DNA of 64,000 bases, taken from contig NC_031769.1 of NCBI RefSeq assembly GCF_001522545.3, positions 14,430,256 to 14,494,255 of the forward strand, written 5' to 3'. Positions 1-11,196 of the stretch are shown here, one piece after another. A program made the position numbers and the translations under genes. Each line of letters opens with the position of its first letter. Positions within the stretch are counted from its first letter, which is position 1. Under the pieces are notes generated by a model that did no database searches, was not told the origin of the DNA, and worked only from the letters and a program-made list of their open reading frames with translations. The DNA comes from Parus major. Its lineage: Eukaryota > Chordata > Aves > Passeriformes > Paridae.

Positions 1-130
1 CCCGCGGGGTTGTCCCGGCTCGCTCGGGGCCGCGCTCCCGGCCCGCGGGGCTCGCACCTGGCGGGGCTCACCGGGACCCACCGGGACCGGGGCTCACCGG
101 GACCGGCGTCTGCTCTTACTGGGTTGAGCG
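1..130. promoter_or_regulatory. CpG island edge, probable promoter or first-exon region
   Basis: The first 130 bases are very GC-rich and dense in CG dinucleotides, then the sequence turns abruptly AT-rich. In vertebrates this pattern marks promoters and first exons. Two copies of GGGGCTCACCGGGACC lie at 63-78 and 89-104, with a partial copy CACCGGGACC between them at 79-88. On the minus strand the region offers several GT donors (for example CCGCCAG|GTGCGAG, reading from about 65 down to 53), so a first exon running leftward out of the window is possible. A plus-strand transcript entering the window is equally possible. No start codon with a convincing coding frame was found. The island is truncated by the window edge, so its strand and gene cannot be assigned. 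Confidence 0.6.
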
Positions 131-2063
131 AGAAGCAGACAGCTGGAGCACAGTGACGCCGTTCCCACCGTACGTGAAAACTGCCGCACTCGGGCTTTCC
201 TTAGTCATACTTCCCGGTTTTACAAAGAGGAGAGGTATAAAATTCTGTGCCGTAAAAAATAAAGAGAAGAGAGCAATTTTTCAGGGATAATTAATAAGCA
301 ACATCTGTTGTGCTTAATAAACTTATTTAATGTATTAAAAATTAAAACCATCAAACACTTGTACTATTTATTTACTCTTGCTTTTCACTTCAGGCAATAA
401 AATAATTTAGTAAGTTTGCTTCTAGGCTTCCTTATTTCTCTTTTTTTTTACCTTATCTTGGCATGATTCTGTAGAATTTATAGTTCTGTGCTTCTGGGGA
501 CTCTTTTATCTAAAGAAATTAAATTTCAGTGAAAGCATTTCTCTTAATGAGATACTTTCAATAAGAAATTGATACACTACAGAACTTGAGGCCTTCAGCT
601 GTTCTACATTGTCATATTCCACATGCTAGATATTCACATCTGTAACAAGCAACATCATTTCCTGGAAGGAGCATAACATGTCTCTAGGAAATTAACTATT
701 GAACACTGGCAGTTTATGGGTATATTTTGCATCTGAACCTCCCACAAAAGTCTGGACAATCAGAAGTGCTTAGAAGAGAAGTATTGGGCTAAAATGGTTG
801 CAGAATTAGGTAAAGATCCAAAGGGATATATTCTTTATCAATTTTACCCTCAAAGTCTTGTGTTTGGATCCTCACATGAAAACAGTGGTTGCAGATACCA
901 ATCATTTGTTTGATAGTTCTCAAAAAATTGTTAAGTTTAGCTGTATTGTTTTTACATATGTGTCTTTACTCAGTGATGGTTGGCTGCTGACCTCAACATT
1001 TTAATAAGGATCTACCTACAAGTGATGAAAGAAGCAAATCAAACAGTACCAAGTGCTTGGTGGACTAACAGGAGTCATTCAAAAGCATTAGATTTGGCAT
1101 CAGCTGGGAGTACTGAACCACAAATATGAGGCTGGCTAAGAACTGCAACATGAAACCAACTATAAGATAAAAGTGAAACTTGTCAGCTCAAATTTCTAGT
1201 GAGCAAATTACAAATTTCAAGGCAGAGTTTTGTTTTTAGTTCAGCATCCTTGCTTGTAAAGTTTCTGTGCAGAAAATAACCCATGGCTGTGAAACTGTCT
1301 GCAAATGGGTGCTTAAAGTGTTTTGGAACTGTTAGATGTTTTTTATCATTCGTGCATGAATTTGAGGATGAACCAAGGAATTCTATACAGGTTTTCATGC
1401 AAAGTTTTTACTTCCTTAAATTTAGTCATGTTCTTAGAAGGTGGTTGCAAATAATATGTGTAAACGTATTTGTAGATTTGTAAGAATATTCTGTATGCCC
1501 ACGAAAAGTTCCAGGCCCTCTTTAAGCAACTTTGAAGAGCTTATGTTTCATTAAGTTTTGTCACTTTTCACCTCTGGGTAAGAATTCTTGTCTTTTCCTT
1601 TTGAGCGATTTATGTTTCCTAACAGAATGAGAAGAGAAATAATCTCCTAATGTTTGTTTTGCTCTTTTCCCAGTAGCCATAGTGTCTGTTTGAACTTGAG
1701 TCTCCTGAGATTTCCAAGCAACTGGAAGAAACTGGTGACAACTCCTGCTGCCCATTAGTTTCTGAAGAGCAGAACTGAACCTGGCAGGAACATTGGTAGC
1801 TGTACACTGCTATGTTTTGGATAAATGAGAAGAGAAAACAAAAGCAACCTTTGTATACATCATCTTTGAGACCAAGGAAGACTAGAAACTAAAAAAAGAT
1901 CAGAGAATCATGTTTTGCATCAAGTTATTGATGACCCAAATCATGATTCATTGTGGAAAGTGTCTCATTCACAACTTGGAAGTATGTAGACAGGTTGGGT
2001 TTTCGGGGTTTGATTTTTAAACTTTGTTGTATTTAATCTGACCAGCTGGGCACTTCACACCTT
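131..2063. other. AT-rich non-coding stretch
   Basis: This stretch has frequent stops in all frames, no CpG clusters and no recognisable repeats. The open frames at 1183-1483 and 1561-1807 are short, overlap on opposite strands and have no protein-like motif. It is most simply intron or intergenic sequence next to the CpG island. Confidence 0.6.
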
Positions 2064-2154
2064 TATATATATATATATATATAGATATAGACAGATAGAT
2101 ATAGATATGGATAGATATAGATAGATATAAATAGATATAGATATACAGATATAC
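2064..2154. repeat. Compound TA / GATA-like microsatellite
   Basis: A (TA)n run at about 2064-2083 passes into degenerate GATA/ATAGAT units up to about 2154, including GATATAGACAGATAGATATA. Its imperfection points to an old, interrupted microsatellite. Confidence 0.9.
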
Positions 2155-5100
2155 AAAGTTCCCCTATTTTACTGTGCTAAATTAAGGATGCGGCCACTGT
2201 AAAAGAATTTTTACCTAATACATTCTTCTAATCCCGGATGCAAAGCAACTAGTTAAAGTTCCTATTATTTTTGTCACATTCTGCAATACATGAGCATGTT
2301 GTATATGTAATTTAAACTGGTTTGTGTTTCAAGAATGGAAAATCTGGTATTCAATTGTGATCCACAGCTTTCAGTTTGACTTTTCAGTCAAGGATGCAGG
2401 GATTAATGAATGTATTAATTTGCAAAATCCTAGTGAAGAGGTATATTTCTTCATCCTCCTAAATGTGGCAGTCTTGAGAAGATATCTCTTTAAAGGAGGA
2501 ATTCTAAGACAGTGGTGATCCATAACAATTTCAAGTAACATAATTTGTATGGGAATTTAGGAAACCTAAATAGGCATATTGTAGTTAAAACATGAGATTG
2601 TACAGCTGCTGTACTTCACCTTTTTTGAAATTTATTTTCATTGTCTGAAGACAAGAATTAAAATTTTTCCAGTCACACAGTTCTATGGATCTTCAAAAAA
2701 CAGGTAATGATTTTTACAGACCGTTTTTCCCATTTAAAAAATGTTCCTGCATATTGTGTTATGATTTATGATCTCTTAATTATGTATCATTAAATAAAAG
2801 CAATCAGTTCTTTGTATTCCTACTAGTTATTAAGACTTCTGAAGTTTCACATTGTATCTTGAGTATTCTAGATTCAAGGGTGTTAATTTAGTTTGAATTT
2901 CGTTTGAATTTTCAATGGAGAGTTACAGTGGAAAAATACTCAGTATTGTTTCTTGTTTCGTTTCTGATTCGTTGAGTTTCTTTTTTTGTGTGTTTGTTTG
3001 TTTGTTTTCTGATTTTCTCTAGTGAAACTTTGTTTTCACTTCCATGTATTTCTTGGAATCTCAGTTCCTAAAATCTATTTTTCAGTTGATGATTTTTTCT
3101 TTTAGATTTTTGTTAAATGCACTTTTATTCCTCTATAGGAATCATGGTTGAAAGATTTGTTAGGTGAACAGTGACAGAGAAATACATTTTGCTGCAGCTG
3201 AGGAGATAATCTTGAGTAAAATGTTAATTTTAGAGGTAAGAACATAGAGGTGTAGAGCCCTTTCAGATGGTCTTCCAATTTTTATTTATGCTTACAAATT
3301 AATAAGTTTTGAAGGTATACCCTGAGATGTTGTATAGTCGCAAAAAATGGTAAAGCTGCTTGAAATTTTCACATTCATTTAGAGCAGACTTTATAAATAT
3401 TTATCACGGGAAGTTACCTTTTTTTCAATTTCCACAACTCATAATTTTGTTTTCTGTTTCCATACTTTACCATGAATGAATACTTGTTTATTCAAAGCTT
3501 GAAGATTGTGAGGTCTAATAAGTTGTCATGTCTTTGCACAACTTGAGGAGACTGTACCTGCTTGAAAGATGTGTGAGAGTGTAACTGCCATAAATCATCA
3601 ATAAGAATGTTGCTATAGATAGCTATAATACATATGTATATATATATAATTTATATTACTTGCACATACGCAGCTGACTTTTCTATCATTTTCTTTATTA
3701 AGAAAAAGTGTTTGTGAAGGTCACAAAGGCCCTCAGACCCATTTTGTTTCTCTTGCTCTCCCTTTGCCCTACTTGTTGCATATTGTTTTTATCTTGAAAG
3801 CAATATAACTTGTGCTGATACATATGTCAGGTTTGTATGCTGTAAAAAATGAGTGTACTGGAATATAACAAGGACCTACTCTTCCATTCTTATACTAATT
3901 TCAGCTTTCAGTGTGATCTCTCTTTCAGAGCCTTCACACAAGCAAAAAATTGAGAAAAAACTTGAAAAGGTCATTTCACATTCTTCATCCAAAAGGCAAA
4001 TCTCATGTATTCAAAATGGAATTGGAATGTATATTTGGGTATAAGTTGTGGATAGTGAACAGTTGTAGGGGTTTTTTTGTTTGTTTTCAAAATACTTGTT
4101 GAGGTATTCTCATTCAGATGAGAATGTCTACTTCAACACTATTTTCTACCACTAGATGCAGTAGCAAAGTGCTGTTTCAAAATACTGCTTTTTAAAAAAA
4201 TTACATATGAAGTTGTGATTGATCAAAGTACACTTGTAGTGCAGTTAGATTGCCCACTTTTAATAGCAGCACGTTCTCCATCTTTGTTTATGATGACTCT
4301 GCTAAGTGTTCTTATCCTTTATGCTAATTAAACACTAATATGTTGTGAGTATTTTCACATATGGATCATGTTTGTTTGCTTCTGTAACTTCCACTCTATT
4401 TCTGATTTAGTTCTGCTGCCCAGCCCTCTTGCTGTTTGCTGTCTCAGAGTTGTGTGCAATTGCTCATTTGGCTCTCATTTGGGTTATTCCCTTTGTTATG
4501 ATGTCTATACAGCTGGCTCACACAGCTCTTTAAATTCCAACTTAAAACTGATTTCTTAATTATTTCATTTCATAGCTTTTTAATTTGTATTTTGGTGTTT
4601 TTGTAGTTGACACACATTCTAATGTTAGGCATTACTCATTTGTTATCTCTCCTTTCTTGTTTTTTCTCACTTTAAGTGCGTAATGTTTCTCCAGGGAATG
4701 TTTGTTAATACATAAAAGGAAAGCTGTTGCTCTGGAGCTTGCAGTATGTCTTCTGAATATACAGAATTAACATAAAGAAAACAAACAAAAAAAAAGTATG
4801 AGAGTCTATCAAAACAAACAAATAAATACAGTTGAAAGTCTCATTTTCATTAAGAGACCTCAACAAATCATCTGGCAATGCCATAAGGAGAAACAGATAT
4901 TGCAATAGTAATTTCTGGATTGTCAAGTGAAGCTTTGGTGCACTCAGCATAGTTGGTCTGATTCTCAGGGTTGGCAAGGCAAGGTCTGTCTGGTACTTAC
5001 AACCATATGGTGTTAAAATGCAGTATGTTTGAAACTCAGATGCATAGACCAAACTTGTTGGAACTACATATAAAGCTGTATAAAGTTCTACTGTAATTAT

Positions 5101-8100
5101 ATCTGGGTTGAGTTTATTGGAGCAGGGAATAGCAGTTTAATGCAAGAATAATCATGTGTTGATACAAGAATTGGAAAGGGATTGCGAATCTCACATAAGG
5201 CTATGCTTATCAAGAATTTTGGGTTGCAGTATCAAAAAGAAAAGCCTAGTTTGAATCCATCCAAATAATAAGGCTTTCTGTTTTCCCTTGTGGAAAAAAA
5301 GTCTAAAAAGATTTTATGTGGGATCATCTAGAAAATGTATTTTTTTACCCATGTATTAAAAATCTTCATTAAAGCAATTGTTAAAGCAGAGCAGGTGGTC
5401 CACAGGTTTCTATGAACTAAATGATTTGAAAATTCACTTTACTAGGTTCCCTGTTCTTCCTGGGGAGATTTGAACAGAGATGTCTATGGTGGGCAGTATC
5501 TTAAATCCGTGGGCTTTAGATATTATGAAGAACTCTCATTTTCTCTTATTCATGACTAAGTACTGTAAAAAGGACAGGACCTCCTGTGTTCTCTTAAGAG
5601 AAGATGTTCTGCTTAAGAGAAGAACTTAAACACTCTCCACACCACTTAGATAAATGTTATGGCTATTAGATTAATATATTTCTCTAGTTCCATTATTATT
5701 TTAAGTATTTTATAACCAAAAACATTCATCAGTACAGATGAAGACCATCTGAATTTTCTTTAGGAAGGTGAATTTCCATCATTGCTGAGTGACAATGGTT
5801 CAGATTTTTATTAGAAGAGGATATAATTGAACCTTGGTTTTTAATATCCTGCAGGAACTCAGTGACTACTGGGATTTCATATTAAAGATTGATCATACCC
5901 AATGTTTCATGCATGCTGAGCTTGTTCTGAAAAGTCCAGATTGGTTGCTGAAAAGCAGTTAGGTAGAGAAAAACCAAATTTAAAGATCTGCAGGTGGTTA
6001 GGTAGAGTGAAAAATTAGGCAGATTAGGGAATACCAGAAGCAGATCTTCACATGCACAGAGAATTTACCTGAAAAATCCTGAGTAACTGGAATTAGGTAG
6101 AAGCTGAAAATAGTAATTCAGAGCTTTGTAGGTGTCTCCAGGATCTTGACTGACCATGGGTTTGCAAATACAAAAAAACTATCTGAAGTGAAAAAATTAA
6201 AAATATATTTGTTTTAGGTAATTTCATTTTATTTAAGATTCATTGCCTATTTCAGTAGCTGTTGGTAGGCTTTCACTGGAGCAGCTGAGTTCTTGCAGGT
6301 GATGACTAATTCCTGTTTAGTAACCATGGTAGGTGACCATGTGTGGGACTCAGCTGCCTCATATAGTTTTACTTGTGGGCTCTTCCTTCCAACTGCCTTT
6401 GTAGTTAGTGGGGATCTAGTCAGTGCAGTCTGGCACATCTCACAGGCACATAAATTGAGATGAATTCCAACCCATCTCTTACTCCTGACATCGCTCCAAT
6501 CAGTGAGGTATATTTTCCTGTCGTGAGGTGTTTGGTGTTTTGGAGATGACTTCATTCCTCTGCTCTAATTTTCATTCCCAGTTTTGTGGGGTGAAAAGTC
6601 CTAGAATTTGTTGTCTCACCTGCAACTGATGTCTGTTTTGCCAACTATATTTAGATACTGTTTCATGACAAGGCCATCCTCTGTGGATTTTCATATAATG
6701 TGCCATATCTCACACAACACAAAAGGAAACAAAAGCATTGTTATGTTGATCTCGGCAGCCTTAACATAGAGAGGATAACTGTGGAGGCCTTATTCTGCAA
6801 AGATGTGCAATTCTAAAGTTCAAACTTTGTTCCTGCTGTCAGATGTATTTGGATTCATCATTGCAGCATCTTTCAGAGAAGGACGGAAAAATTCACTTAA
6901 TTGTATTAACAATAGTACTTGGTGCCATGCCATTTATTCTAATGTCAAAAATTTCGTGTGATTCATTGCTAATTTTTGGTGTTACATTACTTTGCAAAAT
7001 GGATAAACTCCCCACTTCAATAGTGTTCTTCACTGTGAATCCAGGATTGTACTTACCTTGCATCCTTCACCTTAGACTGCTTTATCTTTAGTTGCTGATT
7101 TCTTCACAAATAGTGCTCAGCTCCTAAATAGCATTTATATGTTCCATAATGTTTTTATCTTAACATTTTTTCTTGCTTAAATGTTGGTTCCAGAAGGTCT
7201 AAAAAAATTATGTTTTCAACTCCTGTTAATTTCTCCTTTGACAGGTAGTTTATGGGCAACTATTTTTCAGAATCTATTTCAAGACATTCTAACTACAGCA
7301 TAGTCTTAATCTCAGTCAAATCACAGTCACATTTTCTGTTGAACTGTAATGCACTACATTTGTTTTACGTCTGTAACTGCATTTTAAGGACATTGCTTGG
7401 GTCTCCATTCTCCTTAAACTGATGCATACTGGTATGAATCCTAAGCAAACTGTTTTGGTGCCTTTTTCCCAGCCTGTTTTTCCTCTGGAACAGTGATGGA
7501 TAACCCTTTCTGTTGACTTGGGCAAGATCAGAGAAAAAAAACAAACAAACAGACAGACCTGTCCATTCCTGTGACTACCTAGTCTGAAATGCCAAACTTA
7601 GCAAACAGGCTGTTCTTCATACATAAAAGAAAATATAGACACAGTACCTAGCCAGCCAGGAATCACCAAATGTACCAGTGCAAAACCCGTGGTTAAAATG
7701 AAATGGAAATATTTAATGTAAATTCATCTGTGTGTTCTTTTACTTGCTTGCTATACAATACTGTCTCTCATGTCCTACCATGAGCACCAGGGCTCAGGAT
7801 GCCTTTCTTCAGTGGCTTTTCTTACCTTTCAGAATGTTAAAAAAATGTGCAAAACAATTTTAAATAATATTTATGGTGTATATCTGTTACTACAGATACT
7901 AATTTATCTGTTTGTGTATATACACACATGCATAAAGCTATTTTTAAAGATTAGGAAGGTCACAGAGTCATGGGCTTGGCCTAGATTCATGATCCCTTGG
8001 TTATACCCGCATCTGGCTGCCCCATCCCTTCCCAGGAGATTACTCCCACCGCAGCCAAGGCTGCTGTTCAAATCCCCATGTATTAGCAAACTGAAAACAG

Positions 8101-10688
8101 CAGTAGTCCAAATTAAAAATGCTCCACTGGACCAGCAGCTGCAGACCCAGTCTTTCTCCAATTTATTTGAAGTGGCTGAAGAGGCTACTGTTTCCAGTTG
8201 TAGGATCAATGTTCTTTTCAGCTGCTCCAGCTGTATCCAGTATGGATGGCAACATTACAGAATGGAAATAATAATGCTTCTCTTTCGTCACAGAGTTTTA
8301 ATTTTATCCCATAGCATGTTAGCTACATTACCCAGTCTCTTCCTGCAGCTTGAGAAGGTGTGTCGCTTGGCAATGTTAATGTATCTTTCCTCCTTGTTCT
8401 AAATAGTTTCCAAATTCTAATCATGCAGGTTATGCAAACCCCACTTGGAAGACAATCTTGGAATTTCCATGGAAGGCAGCCCTGGGCAGATGCTTATGTG
8501 TGATTTTGACTTATGCAATATATGGAAGGTCATACATCATGTCAGACACATTTTGTTCATCTGAGTAGTCTTCCTAAATGCTTTGAGAAACTAGCCAAAA
8601 TGGGAAATTTCCTTTACCAAGAAAAGTGTTTTTCCTGTTCCTACAACTTCTACTGTACTGTTAACTACCAGCTAAGAGGACATATCTCTGTTGGGGAATA
8701 GTATGGAGGAGTAGATAGCAGATAGCAGAAAAGTTCCAAATATTTTTAATTGCACTTTCCTGATGGGAAAAGATTCAGTTTTCTCCAAACATTTTGCTCT
8801 TCGTCCTCAGAATCTTAAATTCATCAGAAATCTCTTTTCTTCCTCAATTAAAAGAATGTCAAAAACACTTCCCTTTTGCAAACCTACTTATATCTAAATC
8901 TGCATTTGACATTTCATGCTAGACCCAGTTCCAACAGATGTAGGCTCTGTGGCCTTGCAATTAGGTACTATGTTAAGTGATACCTAATTTTAGGACATGC
9001 CATATGGCTCTCCCTGTGTTCTCCTAGATCGTGTATGAAAGGTGAGCATGCTGTTTCGTTACAGAGAGCCATTACTTCCTGAAGTCATGAGGAAGACTCC
9101 TGCTTCCTCAAGAAGATGCAGCTCTTCTTGGACCACAACCCTTCTGCAGGCTTTGGAGAGCCCTTCTAAGTTCTAGTTAAAGATACGATCTCAAAAATAA
9201 AATATAGGCATCAATTAATATCAGGACATTGATCCCTAGCCAGAGAATGTAAGTTTCAAGATGAATATGTAGCAGTAATTTTTCTATCTTTCCCTTCAGA
9301 AGAGGATATTTGATATTAGAGACTAGTATTCTCCAATTTTTAGGTTACTAATAATTTCAGTGAACAGACCTGTCTTTTGTTATCTGACCATCTGGGATAT
9401 TTTTAAAAGAAAAACATCATTCCAGTATTAGAAAGAATATTTTAGCTTGCCATGTTTAATCGAAACATATTGAAGCAAGATGCAAAGCAGTATCAGATAA
9501 AAGCTAAATTCCTCTGTTAGATGCTAAGTGAATATAACCTTCCTGTCTGAAGACAGTCAAAGAGTTTAAGAAACTACTGGCTTAGGGTTATGCAGAAAAT
9601 AATAGGGAGTAGCAATTTAATAATGACACAGTTAAATATAATAATAAAACACAAAGATTAATTTACGTTGACCATATGTTAGGACATTTTAGGGGTTAAT
9701 GTATACACTGAGCAGAGTGTCAGGTTTTTCTCTTTGCCTCTCCCATTAGGAATTAGATCACATTCCACAAGGCTAAAGGTAATCACCTTGTTTTCATTTT
9801 CCATTATGAATTTTTCAGTGCTGCTCCATCAGGGTCTAACCATGTGTTTTCTTAACAGAGTCCATCTGACCAGTGGTGAGTGCTCTGCTTGCTGGTGATG
9901 CATCCATCATGGGGAGCATGTTCCCTCCTTACCTGACAGCGCTGCTTATCCAACTGTTCCCAGAGTAGGAATCTACAGAAGGCACTTAAAGAGACAGGGA
10001 AAGCTATTCCTTGGAAATCAGTGCTCTTTGACATGAACAGAGGGAGGTTTGAGATGATGCTTCACCACATTCTGCTGAGTCAAGTCAGCATTAAGTCAAT
10101 ACATATTCTCTCTTGGGAGTCCTAATTACAGCTGAGGATGTCAGAATGTTAGAGAAGGAAAGAAAGGATTGGAGTGCTTTCATAGCCTCTTTTGAACATC
10201 CAGGGAAAATACACGGAGAGACCCATTACTCATGGAACCCAAGAACTGCAATTACAGATTATACCCAGAATCAATCCCACTGGTTTAATCCACAGGACTC
10301 TACTAAAGAACGATTTTGGCGTGATCAGTTAGTCAGTACTAAGTACCTACAGAGCTGTCTGTGGTGGGCCTTACTATAAGATTTACTAGCATCACTGTTC
10401 CATCTCTTCTACACACTACTGCTGGTGCTTGGTGCCCATTTCTTCTCACTTTAATTGATGTACACAGCATCCAAATTTTTGGGTTTAGTGTATTTAGTAC
10501 TTTGTAACAGTTTATTATAAGAGTGTTTCAATGCAATTTGTTGAGGGTAATTAGCCTGTAGTTGCACTTCAGAGAAGTAATGATTAAAAAGCAGTTGTGG
10601 TCCATTTCTGGAATGACACAGATGAAATAAATCCATTGCCCAAAACTGAACGGTAGGCAAATTTGTCAGGAGCCAGTTGTGCAGAGGG
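2155..10688. other. Long AT-rich non-coding block
   Basis: About 8.5 kb contains no gene I can support. Small simple-sequence tracts occur: TGTG followed by (TTTG)n at 2988-3008, and (TA)n at 3632-3649. The longest open frame (7770-8402 plus, 210 codons) has an uneven composition, no domain and an antisense frame of similar character. The 102-codon minus frame at 6247-6555 has no recognised motif and no clear flanking signals. The most likely state is intron or intergenic DNA. Confidence 0.55.
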
Positions 10689-10724
10689 ATGGGTGGAAGT
10701 GTATACATATACACTTCCACCCAT
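10689..10724. repeat. Perfect 36-bp inverted repeat (hairpin)
   Basis: The arm ATGGGTGGAAGTGTAT (10689-10704) is followed by the loop ACAT and by its exact reverse complement ATACACTTCCACCCAT (10709-10724). All 16 pairs are perfect. A weaker outer stem can form between GTTGT at 10676-10680 and ACAAC at 10725-10729 across an 8-nt bulge. Because of the palindrome, overlapping open frames on the two strands carry almost the same short peptide (GGSVYIYTSTH on plus, GGSVYVYTSTH on minus). The stem is short for a typical pre-miRNA. A cruciform-forming site or the product of template-switch mutation are other explanations. Confidence 0.9.
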
Positions 10725-10959
10725 ACAACACAAGGCATACAACTGGAAAAGCTGCTTTTGCAAAGGCAAAGAGAAGTAACAAGAGGAGAAGTAAAACTGT
10801 GCTTTGGGGAGAAAGCCCAGCAAAAGAACTTTTTTGTCAAAGTGCTGCTTAAAGCGAGACATGAAATGGCAAGCAACACAACTGCCTTCTGTAGTATTTA
10901 ATTCCTGTCTGGTTAGCAGAGGCATAAGCCAGAGGTTTCTGGAAACTCTCCTGGTGTGC

Positions 10960-11180
10960 TGTTGGCAGCCAACAGCCTCAGGAGCGGCTCAGGCAGCGGC
11001 TGGGTGCCCCTGCCCGGAGCTGCTCCCCCGCTTCCCGAGCCCCGGGACACCCTGCGCATCCCCCCGGGGAAAGCACCATTAGCGCTCCATTAGCAGAGCG
11101 AGGCAGCCAGATCAGGTTGGAAGACATCCTGCAGCATGAACTCGTAATAAGGATCCTCAATTAGGCAGAGCCTTGAGGCA
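10960..11180. other. GC-rich block with homeodomain-like sites, possible conserved element
   Basis: Inside AT-rich surroundings this short block is GC-rich and CpG-containing (CAGCGG, CCCGGAG, GCGCATC, TCGTAATAAGG). Its right half packs several TAAT/ATTA-type cores: ACCATTAGCG, TCCATTAGCA, CGTAATAAGG and TCAATTAGGC. Such clusters of homeodomain cores are common in deeply conserved vertebrate enhancers. The block overlaps the candidate minus-strand exon described separately, and the two readings compete. Conservation itself cannot be seen from one sequence. Confidence 0.3.
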
Positions 11181-11196
11181 AGAGGATGACCTGTGT
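11090..11196 (-). CDS. Candidate terminal exon, unknown protein (speculative)
   Basis: On the minus strand a stop-free frame of about 46 codons ends at a TAA (11090-11092). The pyrimidine-rich acceptor CCCACCTGCTCTTCCCAG lies just upstream, with its AG at 11198-11197, so the exon would start at 11196. The predicted C-terminus runs ...CLIEDPYYEFMLQDVFQP, then DLAASLC and the stop, a mixed acidic and aromatic composition that looks protein-like. A minus-strand AATAAA is present near 10510 and could serve as a polyadenylation signal. I do not recognise the protein family. The same bases can also be read as a cluster of homeodomain sites, so a non-coding element is at least as likely. It is not linked to the other exon candidates by any direct evidence. 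Confidence 0.2.

Noticed and set aside
2596..2693. Minus-strand frame with DWKN followed by a stop 25 residues later, reminiscent of the sulfotransferase C-terminal RKGxxGDWKN region
   Set aside because: Only four residues match, the motif's key glycines are absent, and I was looking for it after seeing the 27.5 kb candidate. It is best treated as coincidence unless a profile search says otherwise.
7770..8402. 210-codon plus-strand frame, the longest outside the CpG island
   Set aside because: No domain, a patchwork composition (hydrophobic start, basic/proline middle), and an antisense frame just as open. No start context, polyadenylation or splice evidence singles it out.
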